From: Xanthobacter dioxanivorans
GTDB lineage: Bacteria; Pseudomonadota; Alphaproteobacteria; Rhizobiales; Xanthobacteraceae
DNA length: 64,000 nucleotides
Assembly (NCBI RefSeq): GCF_016807805.1
Contig: NZ_CP063362.1
Span: 5,374,501-5,438,500, forward strand
Direction of reading: 5' to 3'
Shown: positions 52,245-61,801 of the stretch, in pieces
Numbering within the stretch: the first letter of the stretch is position 1
Layout: each line of letters opens with the position of its first letter
Made by a program: the position numbers and the translations under genes
Notes under the pieces: generated by a model
Seen by the model: the letters and a program-made list of their open reading frames with translations, nothing else
Database searches by the model: none
What the model was told of the DNA's origin: nothing

Positions 52245-52649
52245 CGCCTCATCCTCCTTGTTGACAGGGACGAATCTATGCCGCCATGCATTCAACTCCA
52301 ATGCCATGTCCGTCTCGCTCGATGTGTCAGCGGCATCAATCACGCTCATCCCGTCGATGGCGGACGGCGTCTCGGCCGAGATCGTGCGGGACCCGATGGG
52401 TTTCAGGTTCGAGTGCCGGTTCAAGCCATGCTCGCGCCCCAGCCAATTGGATGGTTGAACGGCGCCGGCTCCGCTTCCGTCTCCTGGCAGGCTGCTGAAC
52501 AAGTTCCTCGCCCGTCCCGTGCCGGCGTGATTCAATGCACCCGACCGGCTACAGTTCCGGCCCGGCCCGCCGCGGGCGCCTGGAGGGGGCAACGTTGAGG
52601 TCGATGTCCGCGGTCAAACCCACCCGGGCGATCGTCCGCTCAAGACAGG
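52245..52649. promoter_or_regulatory. Control region between tarD operon and divergent LysR gene
   Basis: A 405-bp region with no supported gene. The tarD ribosome-binding site lies at 52253-52259. The rest must contain both promoters and any LysR operator; I found no clear operator. An open minus-strand frame through this DNA has no recognisable product. Confidence 0.45.
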
Positions 52650-53573
52650 ATGCAATTCGGCATGGATACAGAGTGGCTTAGAGACCTGATCTGCCTGGCG
52701 GAAGCCGGAAACTTCCACAGGGCCGCGGAATTGAGGAATGTCACGCAGCCTGCGTTTAGCCGGCGGATCAGGGCTTTCGAGGAATGGGCTGGAGCAGAGC
52801 TTGTCGACCGCTCTGGCTACAGGATCTCACTCACCGAGGCGGGCCAGCATATCCTTCCCATAGCCAGGGATGTCCTTCGATTGCTGCAACAAGGTCGCGA
52901 AGACGCGCGCGCCATCGGCCGCGGACAGTTTGACACCCTTCGCTTCGCCTCGACGCACGCCCTTTCCTTCACTTTCTTCCCAGATTGGTTGCGCTCGCTC
53001 GAACCGGCAGCTTCATCGATTCCCATTATTCTCCAATCGGACACGATGGCTGCCTGCGAACACGCGATGCTCGACGGAAGCGTACAATTCCTTCTTGCGC
53101 ATTATCATGCGGCGGCTCGAAATCGCCTGTCCGGCCCACAGTTTTTATCCAAGCGAGTAGGAGCGGATGTTCTTCTGCCTGTGTCGGCGCCCAATACTGA
53201 TGGTACTCCACGGCATGAACTCGATGCGGTTTCGGGCGGGAACGTGCCATATCTCAGTTACAGTGCGGCCTCGGGCCTTGGCCGAATCCTGGAGGCAGTG
53301 CTGACGGAGGACGCAAGACCGGAGGGCTTGGCGCCCGTATTCAAGGCTCATCTTGCTGAAGTCCTGCGAACGGTCGCGCGCGCCGGGAGAGGAATTGCTT
53401 GGATTCCCCAGACATTGGTGCACGAGGATTTGAAATCGGGCCAGCTCGTCCTGGCTCATCCCACACAATGGAGCATCGCGCTCGAAATAAGGCTTTTCAG
53501 GCCGCGCTCTCGTCAGAGCGAAGGCGCTGAGGAGTTCTGGTCGCGCTTGATCGCCACGGATGTGGCCACGTGA
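52650..53573 (+). CDS. LysR-family regulator, probable control of the tarD-leuCD operon
   Basis: A 307-aa regulator. The HTH is WLRDLICLAEAGNFHRAAELRNVTQPAFSRRIRAFEEWAGAELVDRSGYRISLTEAG, followed by the ligand-binding domain (QFDTLRFASTHALSFTFFPDWLRSL ... VARAGRGIAWIPQTLV). It is divergent from tarD, the usual arrangement for autoregulated LysR control. An internal ATG at 52662 (MDTEWL) has better spacing to the AGGA at 52647 and may be the true start. Confidence 0.87.
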   Translation: MQFGMDTEWLRDLICLAEAGNFHRAAELRNVTQPAFSRRIRAFEEWAGAELVDRSGYRISLTEAGQHILPIARDVLRLLQQGREDARAIGRGQFDTLRFASTHALSFTFFPDWLRSLEPAASSIPIILQSDTMAACEHAMLDGSVQFLLAHYHAAARNRLSGPQFLSKRVGADVLLPVSAPNTDGTPRHELDAVSGGNVPYLSYSAASGLGRILEAVLTEDARPEGLAPVFKAHLAEVLRTVARAGRGIAWIPQTLVHEDLKSGQLVLAHPTQWSIALEIRLFRPRSRQSEGAEEFWSRLIATDVAT

Positions 53574-53821
53574 ATCGAACGAACGATTTCAATCTCTTCA
53601 GCCTGTCCATTTTGACATGCGCTTTGCCGTTCAGGTGGCCAGGCCAGGCGTCTTGCGTGGGCACGCCGCGTCGGCGACGGGCGTCATATTGATGCCGGTT
53701 GTGCATCATGATCCCCGATAACGGCACTGGATGAGTTTGCATGCGGTCAATACGGTGCCAAGGCGCCCGGCCATATCGCCTCAGGCGCTTCAAAAGAAAA
53801 ACATATTAATTGGGCGGAAAC

Positions 53822-55180
53822 ATGCACGACATCAGCTCAGCCTCTCACGATTCAGGGTCACGCGCACCCGAGGTTGTATGGTACAAGGCGATCAGTCGTA
53901 AGCAATGGAGTGCATTGCTGGCATCCAACCTTGGATGGGTATTTGATGGGTTCGAAAGCTTTGCTCTCGTCCTCACGGCTGCGTCGGCGCTTCGCCAGCT
54001 CTTGCCTGCGGCCGACCACGCCTCCATTCCGTTCTACGTGGGTGCAATTATCGGCATCAACCTGCTCGGCTGGGGCGTCGGTGGGATCATGGGAGGAGTG
54101 ATGGCCGATTACCTCGGTCGCAAGCGAACGATGATCCTCGCTATCCTCGGTTATTCTCTGCTTACGGGGCTTAGTGCCTTTTCATTCGATTGGTGGTCGT
54201 TCGCATTGATGCGATTCTTCGTCGGCATCGCGGTCGGATCCGAATGGGCGACAGGGAGCTCGATGATCGCCGAGCTTTGGCCCGACCGCGCGCGAGGAAA
54301 GGCAGCGGGGTTAATGCAGTGCGGCCTCGGGATCGGTTTCTTCCTCGCTTCCCTGGTCTGGCTCTTCATGCAGACGTTGGGCCCGGATGCTTGGCGATAC
54401 ATTTATCTTGTCGGAGTCTTGCCGGCGCTGCTGACCCTGTGGATCCGCCGCTCCATCCCGGAATCCGAGAAGTGGGAACAGTCGGCCAAGCGTCGAAAGG
54501 AGGCCGCGGCCTTGAAGCGCACCGGCGCCACGTTAACGGAAGACCAGGTCGGCCTCACGACCTTCACATTGGTTGATCTGTTTTCGGACAAGTCATTGCG
54601 CGGCCGAACGATTATCGTTTTTATCATGTCACTCAGCACCACGTTCGGATTCTGGGGCATTTCAACTTGGGTCCCCCCTTTTATCGCGGCGTCCGCCACT
54701 GCGCAGGGGCTGAATGGCGGCGCGTGGGCAAGTTACGCGGGCATGGCCTACACGACCGGATCCGTTCTCGGCTACATCGCCCTCGGGTTCGCGGCGGATG
54801 CTTGGGGGCGGAAGCCGGTGACCCTCATTTACTTTACATGTGCCCTCGCCCTCACGCCCGTGCTGTTTTTCACCACGCGAGATCCGGCCACCTTGCTGTT
54901 GCTGGCTTCGCTGAATGCCTTCTTCTCGAACGGCCTCTTTACATGGATGCCGATTTGGCTGCCAGAACTCTACCCAACCCGCGTACGTGCGACGGCGCTT
55001 GCGTTTGCGTTCAACGGACCAAGATTTTTCGCCTTCGTCGGGCCACTTGTCGGCGGCTCGCTCGTCGTATCGTCGGGCGGGTTCGGCCAAGCCGCGATGG
55101 CCGTGGCGTTGATTTACGTCCTGGGGATCCTCGCAACCCCGCTGTTGCCCGAGACACGCGGCAAGCCGCTACCAGAGTGA
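53822..55180 (+). CDS. MFS transporter, aromatic/organic acid (AAHS/SHS)-like
   Basis: A 452-aa carrier with 12 helices. Features are SRKQWSALLASNLGWVFDGFESFALVLTAASALRQL (the first helix with the DGFE motif), GWGVGGIMGGVMADYLGRKRTM (motif A), RFFVGIAVGSEWATGSSMIAELWPDRARGKA, and PELYPTRVRATALAFAFNGPR. This pattern is seen in proton-driven uptake of organic acids. The ATG at 53822 is preferred; a TTG at 53810 is possible. It follows the LysR gene and precedes the ketopantoate-reductase-like gene, so it likely imports the substrate of the cluster. Confidence 0.88.
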   Translation: MHDISSASHDSGSRAPEVVWYKAISRKQWSALLASNLGWVFDGFESFALVLTAASALRQLLPAADHASIPFYVGAIIGINLLGWGVGGIMGGVMADYLGRKRTMILAILGYSLLTGLSAFSFDWWSFALMRFFVGIAVGSEWATGSSMIAELWPDRARGKAAGLMQCGLGIGFFLASLVWLFMQTLGPDAWRYIYLVGVLPALLTLWIRRSIPESEKWEQSAKRRKEAAALKRTGATLTEDQVGLTTFTLVDLFSDKSLRGRTIIVFIMSLSTTFGFWGISTWVPPFIAASATAQGLNGGAWASYAGMAYTTGSVLGYIALGFAADAWGRKPVTLIYFTCALALTPVLFFTTRDPATLLLLASLNAFFSNGLFTWMPIWLPELYPTRVRATALAFAFNGPRFFAFVGPLVGGSLVVSSGGFGQAAMAVALIYVLGILATPLLPETRGKPLPE

Positions 55181-55374
55181 GCATGGACCTCCAGGTGGCG
55201 GCCAGATCGAGCCAAAGACCGAAAGGCATCGAGTGGTCATCCCTGGCAACACGACCCATGCCTGCAACGCCATATTTTAAGAAAGGCAATTGTTAACGTC
55301 TCATTCAAACGGGCGATGCCAAGCCGCGAAGACGAATGCGTCTTCTTTGAAATGTGCCAAAGTGGAGAAAGACG

Positions 55375-56304
55375 TTGAAGATATCGATAGTTGGGGTAGG
55401 TGCCATGGGCTCGATCTATGCGGGCTTGTTTGCATCGGCAGGAAATGAAGTTATCGGAGTTTTTCGCAACTCCGATCAAGCGTCGCACGTGAATAAATGC
55501 GGGTTGCGTGTCGAGGGTGCAAGCGGTGATCGAATTGCGACGATACGCGCCACGACTGAGGCTCCTCAGGAGGAGATGGATTTAATTGTTCTCGCGGTCA
55601 AAGCCACGGCGGTGGCGGAAGCGGCGACGGCGGCGCGACCGATGGTAGGCCCGAAGACCGTTGTGCTGGCACTCCAAAACGGCGTTGGTAGCGCTGACCT
55701 CGTGGCCGAAGCGCTCGGGGATGATCGGCTCGCCGTCGGCATCGCCGGAGGCTTCGGAGCATCGATGCGCGGCCCAGGGCATGCGCATCACAACGGGATG
55801 GAGGTCATCCGCATTGGATCATACTCCACGTTGCCTTGGAGCACCGTCGAGCGGATTGCCGAGGCCTGGAGGGCAGCCGGCTTCAGATGCGAGGCCACGG
55901 CGGATATTCTAGCCATGCAATGGGAGAAGTTGATCTGCAACGTCGCATACAGCGCCCCATGCGCTCTCACTGGCATGAGCGTGGGGCAAGTATTGGACGA
56001 TCCCGACGCCGGACCGATCAGTCGAGCTGCTGCGGTGGAAGCCTGGACAATCGCACGTGCCTTGGGCGTGAATATTGCTGTAGAGGACCCGATTGCGCAT
56101 GTAAGAAATTTCGCAAGCCGGATGCCGAAGTCACGCCCGTCGCTGCTCCAGGATGTTGAAGCTGGTCGTCGAAGCGAGATCGACTTCATTAACGGCGCGA
56201 TACCTCGGGAAGCACGGAAGCTGGGGCAGGTCACGCCCGTAAACGATCTCTTGGTTGGCCTGATCAGGGCAAGGGAACGAACCTACCAGAGCGCGGCCGG
56301 ATAG
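55375..56304 (+). CDS. 2-dehydropantoate 2-reductase family protein (TTG start)
   Basis: A 309-aa NADP-dependent reductase of the ketopantoate reductase family: KISIVGVGAMGSIYAGLFASAGNEVIGVFR (Rossmann), LIVLAVKATAVAEA, VVLALQNGVGSADLVAE, and C-terminal KSRPSLLQDVEAGRRSEIDFINGAI with the substrate-binding glutamate. The TTG at 55375 has GGAGA nine bases upstream and gives LKISIVG; the in-frame GTG at 55354 would add seven residues. It probably reduces a 2-keto acid made in the cluster rather than serving pantothenate synthesis, but that is inference. Confidence 0.85.
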   Translation: MKISIVGVGAMGSIYAGLFASAGNEVIGVFRNSDQASHVNKCGLRVEGASGDRIATIRATTEAPQEEMDLIVLAVKATAVAEAATAARPMVGPKTVVLALQNGVGSADLVAEALGDDRLAVGIAGGFGASMRGPGHAHHNGMEVIRIGSYSTLPWSTVERIAEAWRAAGFRCEATADILAMQWEKLICNVAYSAPCALTGMSVGQVLDDPDAGPISRAAAVEAWTIARALGVNIAVEDPIAHVRNFASRMPKSRPSLLQDVEAGRRSEIDFINGAIPREARKLGQVTPVNDLLVGLIRARERTYQSAAG

Positions 56305-56599
56305 TGCGGAACACACGCGCAGAAGCGCGCTTCCATGAGAGCGACAGGCCAAGCCTAAATTGGCCCTCTCTCAGGGCGCCAACGGCCTGCCCTTCTGGCA
56401 TCTGAACGTCCCGTTTGGCCGCTTCGCCAAGTTCCGTTCCTGGCGCAGGGGGACGCCCTGAGCACTCTTCCAATGTCCCATCCGACAGGGGGCAAGGGCG
56501 CAGTCACACAACGCGACCGCCCCCGGAACGCAGCCGGCACCCTCGCCGCCGTCTGCATCGTCATCGATGTCGCGCGTATGAAACCGGACCCCAGGCCAC

Positions 56600-59443
56600 T
56601 TAATAGGCCTGCAACGCCAGCACACCCCCCGGGCCAATCATCAGTCCCCAGGTTTCGTCCGAGCGGATCTCCACTTCGTCAGCCTGAACCTTGCCGCCCG
56701 TTTTGATCGAATATTTGTATTTTCCGGGCGCGAGATCCAGGGCTGGCCCGTCGGGGGCCTTGGTTCCAGCGTTGGCCGCGACCTTGATCGTCCGGTTATT
56801 GAAGGTGAGCGACGATTCCTCGGGCATGATATTGCCGAACATCACGCGGGCCTTTCCGGCCTGCGGCATGATGCCCGCCTTCCGAGCCGCCTCGGGATTT
56901 TTCACGCCGAGGCTGACGGTTGTCTCATTGCGCTTTCGGCCGAGGGTTAACACGGCCGGCCCTTCGGGAGAGGTGAAACGGACCGTCGCCCGGTCGGCCG
57001 TGGCCACCGCACCTTTGGCATCCTCTTTCCAGTTTCGATTGCCAAGCTCGCGGCGATAGAATTCAAGGACCACGGAGAGATCGAGCGGTACATTGGCGTT
57101 GAGCTCGCGCCGGAACGGTGTCCGTGTTCCTTCCGACATCGTATGGCGCTTGGGAACGGGCAGCCCCGCGCTCTCCTCGACGATGATATCGTCTGCCGAC
57201 GGCGCTGGCGTCGGCGCGCTGCCGGCGCGGCTTGGATTGCCCGGAGCGGGCTCGTCGGGCTTCGCGGCCGCGACCTGCAGGCCCGAGCCGCGCGCATTCA
57301 CATTGGTGCTGGGGCCCATCTTCATGACCGTGATGGAGAGATCCTTGTTCCCCTTCGCGAATTGAAGCTGCGCCATATTCGCGTTGTTGATCACGCCCGG
57401 CTTCGCGCGCCATCCGGACCGCTGCAGGGCCGACCGGAAAAACTCGCTGATCGACTTGACGTTGGATGCGCTCGTGAATTGGAGGGTTCCGTCCTCTCCG
57501 TCGAAATCCACATCCTGCGCCGTCTCGGGGAGCGGAATAGGCGCATTGCCGCCGGCAAGCGGCTGCAGGGTCTGGACGGTGGCGTCGGCCCCGCGCGCGG
57601 CGGCCGGCGGCTGGATGGCACCGCCGGTTTGCGCCTCGGCGTCGCGCATCATCTGCTGGGCCTGCTGCAGCATGTCGTTGACCGAGCCGGAGCCGGCCAC
57701 GCTCTGGGTCTTGGGCTTGGTGATCTTCTCAATGAGGCTGACGGTCGTCAGGCCGTACTGGCTGGCGAGTTTCAGAGACGCCGTACCTTCGGGAAAGGTG
57801 AAATTCACCTCCGCCTCGTCCGGGCCGATCGTGGCGCGCCCATCCTCTTTCCACCCGCGCGCCGAAAGCGCGCCCCTGTAGAATGACAATACCGCCCCAA
57901 GGCTCGCCACGACCTGGGCGTGGATTTCCCGCCCGGTCCCGCCATTCGTGCCACCCGCATTCTTGCGCGGCTTGGGGACCGGCAGGCCGAAGATATCGTT
58001 ATCGGCCTCGACCGATTGCAACTCGGCGAAGACCGGCGTTTTCAGCTCGACTTGCGTCCTGCCACGCTCGCTCGCTCGCAGGACGAGCATGAGCGGCCGG
58101 ATATTGCCGCGCATGAAATAGGCGATGTCGCCATTCGCGGGCTTGGGATCGAGCTTCGCATTCGGCCATTTCGTGGCGATGTCCGCATCCGGGAGCGGCT
58201 CCCAATCGCTTTCGGCGAGTTTGCGGGCATAGAATTCGCGCAGGGTCTGCGGCGTGCCGCCCGAGGTCAGGCTGAGATAGGGCCGATGCTCGTCGAACAT
58301 CACATCGGCGGCGTCCTCCGGAACCGGCGGAGCGAATTGCAGCCGATCGGCCACATACTCGACCGTGGTCTGGTCCGTGGTTTCCTCGGCCCTGCCGGGC
58401 GAAATGGTGAAACGAACCGAAAGGCCCTGCTGCCCCTTGATGAAGGTCAGCCAGGTCGAATGCCGGTCGTCCAGCGGAACCACATAAAAGCTCCAGCCCT
58501 GGGCGGCCAGCAGCGCCTTGATCGCCGCGGTCGTGGCGGGAACGTTGCCGGGAACCGAATAGGACACGCGCTCGGCGGTTGACTTCCCCGTGTCGCGCCC
58601 GCCAGGCAGGCGCGGCAGATCGGAAACGGCGACCAGCGGCGCGACATTGTCGCGACTGAGATAGACCTGGCGCTCGTTCGCAAGAATGCTGATCGGCTGC
58701 GGCTTGATCTCGACCCTGACCTTTCCGGCATCGGTCTTTTGCAGCACGAGCGCCAAGGTCGCCTTCGGGTCCTGGTCGCTGACGAAATAGGCGGCGCCGC
58801 CCCTGTCATGGAGCGTTCCCGAAGGACCTCCCGCCGCCTGCTTACCATTGGCCTTTGCCGACCAAAGGAACCAGCCGTGGCCGGCGAGTTCCCGGCGGTA
58901 GAAATCGAGGAGCTTTTCGACCGGCTCGCCACTTATCAGGCTCAACGACGGCCTGTCCGGGGAATATTCGACATTGGCCGCATCGGCCGTGAAAGGCAGA
59001 TCCACCTTCAGTGGGATGGCGGAATATTGCACGCTGATGGCGTTGTTCTGCGCCGGCGCGACGGTGATAAAGACGTTGAGGGCCTGCGACCCCTTCTTCA
59101 ACGTCAGTGTCCTCATGGACGGATTTTCCGCAGACGCGGCGTTGGGCGCGGCATATTTTTGCCAGCCGAGAGCAACGAGCCCCTTTTCGACGGCCTCGGC
59201 CGTCGGGCCGATCGCCTGGGGGGAGACGAAGATCGTCGTGAACGGGCTGGCGAAAACGTCCTTGGCACCGGGGACCCGTGGGAGCTTGCTGGCGTCGAAG
59301 TCGCCGACGCTGGCACGATCCGGCGCCTGGGCCCTGGACGGCGGACACTCTACGGCGGAAACCGCGATGGCCGCGCAAAATGCCAGAAGATAACGGCGGT
59401 GGCCGCCTCGCATCATGCTGAAGCTCACCATTTCGCCTATCAT
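56600..59443 (-). CDS. Exported protein of seven tandem homologous repeats, function unknown
   Basis: A 947-aa protein with a signal peptide (residues 1-40, SMMRGGHRRYLLAFCAAIAVSA). Seven repeats of roughly 70-90 residues lie near 66-140, 160-247, 291-364, 386-468, 505-573, 650-712 and 776-848. Each has a helix with FYRR-L---GW (for example FYRRELAGHGW, FYARKLAESDW, FYRGALSARGW, FFRSALQRSGW, FYRRELGNRNW) followed by strands. Proline-rich linkers with LPxxPG--D recur (KLPRVPGAKD, DLPRLPGGRD, GLPVPK twice). A C-terminal domain (865-947) ends in GPGGVLALQAY. GGAGG seven bases before the ATG at 59443 supports the start. I do not know the family. Confidence 0.82.
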   Translation of the reverse strand: MIGEMVSFSMMRGGHRRYLLAFCAAIAVSAVECPPSRAQAPDRASVGDFDASKLPRVPGAKDVFASPFTTIFVSPQAIGPTAEAVEKGLVALGWQKYAAPNAASAENPSMRTLTLKKGSQALNVFITVAPAQNNAISVQYSAIPLKVDLPFTADAANVEYSPDRPSLSLISGEPVEKLLDFYRRELAGHGWFLWSAKANGKQAAGGPSGTLHDRGGAAYFVSDQDPKATLALVLQKTDAGKVRVEIKPQPISILANERQVYLSRDNVAPLVAVSDLPRLPGGRDTGKSTAERVSYSVPGNVPATTAAIKALLAAQGWSFYVVPLDDRHSTWLTFIKGQQGLSVRFTISPGRAEETTDQTTVEYVADRLQFAPPVPEDAADVMFDEHRPYLSLTSGGTPQTLREFYARKLAESDWEPLPDADIATKWPNAKLDPKPANGDIAYFMRGNIRPLMLVLRASERGRTQVELKTPVFAELQSVEADNDIFGLPVPKPRKNAGGTNGGTGREIHAQVVASLGAVLSFYRGALSARGWKEDGRATIGPDEAEVNFTFPEGTASLKLASQYGLTTVSLIEKITKPKTQSVAGSGSVNDMLQQAQQMMRDAEAQTGGAIQPPAAARGADATVQTLQPLAGGNAPIPLPETAQDVDFDGEDGTLQFTSASNVKSISEFFRSALQRSGWRAKPGVINNANMAQLQFAKGNKDLSITVMKMGPSTNVNARGSGLQVAAAKPDEPAPGNPSRAGSAPTPAPSADDIIVEESAGLPVPKRHTMSEGTRTPFRRELNANVPLDLSVVLEFYRRELGNRNWKEDAKGAVATADRATVRFTSPEGPAVLTLGRKRNETTVSLGVKNPEAARKAGIMPQAGKARVMFGNIMPEESSLTFNNRTIKVAANAGTKAPDGPALDLAPGKYKYSIKTGGKVQADEVEIRSDETWGLMIGPGGVLALQAY

Positions 59444-59876
59444 TATCGCCTCCAGAGGAAGGGCCGTGGGCCGAAAAGCAAAACGACTTTCGGTCCAGAT
59501 GCTTCCCATGATTTGTGAAAATTGTGAAGGCCTCGCTTCACAAACGGTTCCGACCGTTTGACGTTGCTCCTGATGATTTCGGAATGTGTTCTGTGCGGCG
59601 GTAGCTTTTAACCATGCCGGCGCGCCAAGTGGCGGCATTTCGTGCCATACTATTGGCTTGGATCAGCGGCTGGTTGGAAATTCAGACGCAATAGTCGGCG
59701 CCCCCTCCGCGCCATGGGCGAGACAGCCGTAGATGTCCGGTTGCCGGACGGGTACCAAGTTCCGCTGCCGGCGCGTCCTCGCCTTAACGACCGCCCCCGC
59801 GTTCAATCCAACCCGTTGGAGCGGCGTGCGTGTGCGGCGTCAGCACGGGGTGCAGAGGCGCGCATCGAGGGCTGGA
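59444..59876. other. 433-bp gap between two exported-protein genes
   Basis: No gene is supported. The repeat-protein gene may have its own promoter here, since 433 bases is long for an operon gap. The ribosome-binding site of that gene is at about 59451-59456. Around 59505-59620 the DNA is less GC-rich, which suits a promoter. Confidence 0.4.
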
Positions 59877-61070
59877 TCACTCGGGATAGGTCTCGCCGCC
59901 GTCCCGCGTCGCCTTATGGAAAAGGATGAATGCCAGGGGATTGCCGGGCTCGGCCATCGCGTCGCTGCGCTGGCCCGTGACCTCTCCGGCCACGCCGCTC
60001 GTATATTCCGCAACCACTTCGCCGAAACCGTTGCGCTGGACGGCCACCTTCTGCCCGGCCTCGACCTTGTCGTTGAGCTTGACCAGATGCTCGACGAGCC
60101 CGCCCTGGGTCGCAAGGATCGGGAACGCGCTGTTGCCGACGAAGACATTCACATCCTTGCCTGTACGTCCCATCGGCCCGGCCACGATGCCGTAATGCTT
60201 GAGGACGTTCATCGTGCCTTCCACGAACCGCGCGGTCATCTCGAGATTCAGCACCCGCGCCGCGCCGATCTCCGGCGTAAAAGCGGGGATGCCCACATCG
60301 ATAAAGGCATTGTGCAGGACACCCGGATACACGTGATTGTCGAAGATCTGCCCGACCGGGTAGAGCTCCACCATTGCCCGGACCTCCGGCACATCCATGC
60401 CGGCGAGATTGAAGGCGGTGACGTCGAAGCCGGTTGTCCCGGTATGGAAATCGATCGCGGCGTCGGCATTCGGCCGCAGCAGACGGTTGAACAAAAGCCC
60501 GGCATGGCGGCTGGGAGCGGTGGGGCCGTTCTCGTTCCCCGGCCATTCCCGGTTCATGTCGATCAGATCGGCGCCTCTGCCCGCATTGGGCCATCTGCGC
60601 TGCATGCCTTCCATGGCCGGACGCGACACGTCCGTCACCGCCATCACACAGCCCGACATCTGTGCCGGATTGAGCTGGTTCATCACGCTCTGGACGGTGT
60701 GCACGGAACTCATCTCGTCGCCGTGCACACCGCTGATGAGAACGACGCGCTTGCCTGGCCTTGCGCCCTTGGCGACCGTCACCGACACATACCAGTACTG
60801 CCCCGTGGGCATCTGAACGCCCTGAAAATATAGAAGGTGTTTCTTGCCGGGCTCCAGGTCATCGACGTTGAGCGCGCTGACGACCTTTTTCCCCTGGATC
60901 ATGTCGCCGGTGAAGATTGTCGCCGACCGCCCACCTGGCGCCGGACCGGCCGAGGACGCCGCCGGACCCTGGGCGTTCGCGGAACCGGCATCAGCCGCAA
61001 GTGCTGCCGATGCGACGATCGCTGCAATCACGAAGTCGCGGCGATCGATGCGCTCTTCTCCGCTCGACAT
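59877..61070 (-). CDS. Tat-exported succinylglutamate desuccinylase/aspartoacylase (M14-like) family protein
   Basis: A 397-aa zinc-dependent deacylase. The N-terminus has a Tat signal (IDRRDFVIAAIVASAALA). Zinc ligands are His116 and Glu119 (GVHGDE) and His209 (DFHTGT); DMNREWPG at 171-178 is the substrate arginine region. The C-terminal beta-rich part (about 290-390) fits the family. These enzymes remove acyl or amino-acid groups from small molecules; export to the periplasm is less usual for the metabolic members. It sits between a lectin-fold protein and the seven-repeat protein. Confidence 0.87.
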   Translation of the reverse strand: MSSGEERIDRRDFVIAAIVASAALAADAGSANAQGPAASSAGPAPGGRSATIFTGDMIQGKKVVSALNVDDLEPGKKHLLYFQGVQMPTGQYWYVSVTVAKGARPGKRVVLISGVHGDEMSSVHTVQSVMNQLNPAQMSGCVMAVTDVSRPAMEGMQRRWPNAGRGADLIDMNREWPGNENGPTAPSRHAGLLFNRLLRPNADAAIDFHTGTTGFDVTAFNLAGMDVPEVRAMVELYPVGQIFDNHVYPGVLHNAFIDVGIPAFTPEIGAARVLNLEMTARFVEGTMNVLKHYGIVAGPMGRTGKDVNVFVGNSAFPILATQGGLVEHLVKLNDKVEAGQKVAVQRNGFGEVVAEYTSGVAGEVTGQRSDAMAEPGNPLAFILFHKATRDGGETYPE

Positions 61071-61141
61071 GATGCATGCCCTCCTTTTTTCAGGCTGCCC
61101 GCGCGGTCCGCGCGATCTTAGATCGCGTCAGGAATGACGCA

Positions 61142-61801
61142 TCAGTTGACCGCAAAGCAGTAGAGCAGACCGGCGCCCCCCGTACTTTTCAAGGCATCCT
61201 GGCTGCAGCCGCGTGAGAGGTGGGATGAATTCCAGGATTTTGCAGCCGCAGAGTCGTCCAGGCCGGTACGGTCATGGTGGCCGAGCATGACCGCGCCATC
61301 CGCCCCGCTCTTGGTGTAGTTGCCGCAGGTCCGGTCCTCGCCCGGGCCAAAGGCTGTGCCGTCGGCTTGGGAGCCCGTCAGGATATCGTGCATATTCGGC
61401 GTGTCGCCACGACCGTTGACGACATGGCCCTTCTCGTTCAGCGCGGTCTGCTTTGTGAGATTGGCTGCGGCGCTGTGCAGATCGGCGACGCTCGTGGCGA
61501 TGATCGTGCCCTTGGCATCGCGCCATGGACCGGCGCCGATGCGGTCGCGGGCATTCACGGCCGCCACGCCGCCCGCCGCCTGCGTCGAGAGATAGGCGCG
61601 CCAGGTCTTGCCGCCGGCACCCGCCGCCTGGGCGAGGCGCTGGCAAATCGCATCCGCCCCTTCGAGGCCTCCCAGATCCGCCCCCTTGCCCGAGCCCGCG
61701 CTCGACACAAAGAACGTCATGTCGGCAGTCTGAGCCTCAGCGCCCCCAGCGGCAAGCGCCAGCCAAGCGGCGGCGACAATCGGAACGTATTTTGCCGGCA
61801 T
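61142..61801 (-). CDS. Exported C-type-lectin-fold protein
   Basis: A 219-aa secreted protein. Signal peptide is residues 1-23 (AAAWLALAAGGAEAQ). The mature part has TADMTFFVSSAGSGKGADLGGLEGADAICQRLAQAAG (the lectin-fold start), WRAYLST, RDRIGAGPWRDAKG, DRTCGNYTKSGADGAVMLGHHDRTG and SWNSSHLSRGCSQDALKSTGGAGLLYCFA. Four cysteines could form two disulfides. Proteins of this kind are often labelled lectin. It is 71 bases ahead of the deacylase gene and likely in the same transcript. Confidence 0.82.
   Translation of the reverse strand: MPAKYVPIVAAAWLALAAGGAEAQTADMTFFVSSAGSGKGADLGGLEGADAICQRLAQAAGAGGKTWRAYLSTQAAGGVAAVNARDRIGAGPWRDAKGTIIATSVADLHSAAANLTKQTALNEKGHVVNGRGDTPNMHDILTGSQADGTAFGPGEDRTCGNYTKSGADGAVMLGHHDRTGLDDSAAAKSWNSSHLSRGCSQDALKSTGGAGLLYCFAVN

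Noticed and set aside
52245..52592. Upstream extension of the tarD frame to 52592
   Set aside because: The extra 116 residues have no similarity to the enzyme, while the TTG at 52244 has an excellent ribosome-binding site and matches the family N-terminus.
53497..53793. 98-aa minus-strand frame between LysR and MFS genes, considered as a possible transposase piece
   Set aside because: No transposase motif could be recognised and it overlaps the end of the LysR gene.
56305..56599. Gap after the ketopantoate-reductase-like gene, searched for a right-hand IS boundary
   Set aside because: Frames here have no recognisable transposase segment; only a weak inverted repeat (TTGGCCCT...AGGGCGCCAA) is seen near 56360.
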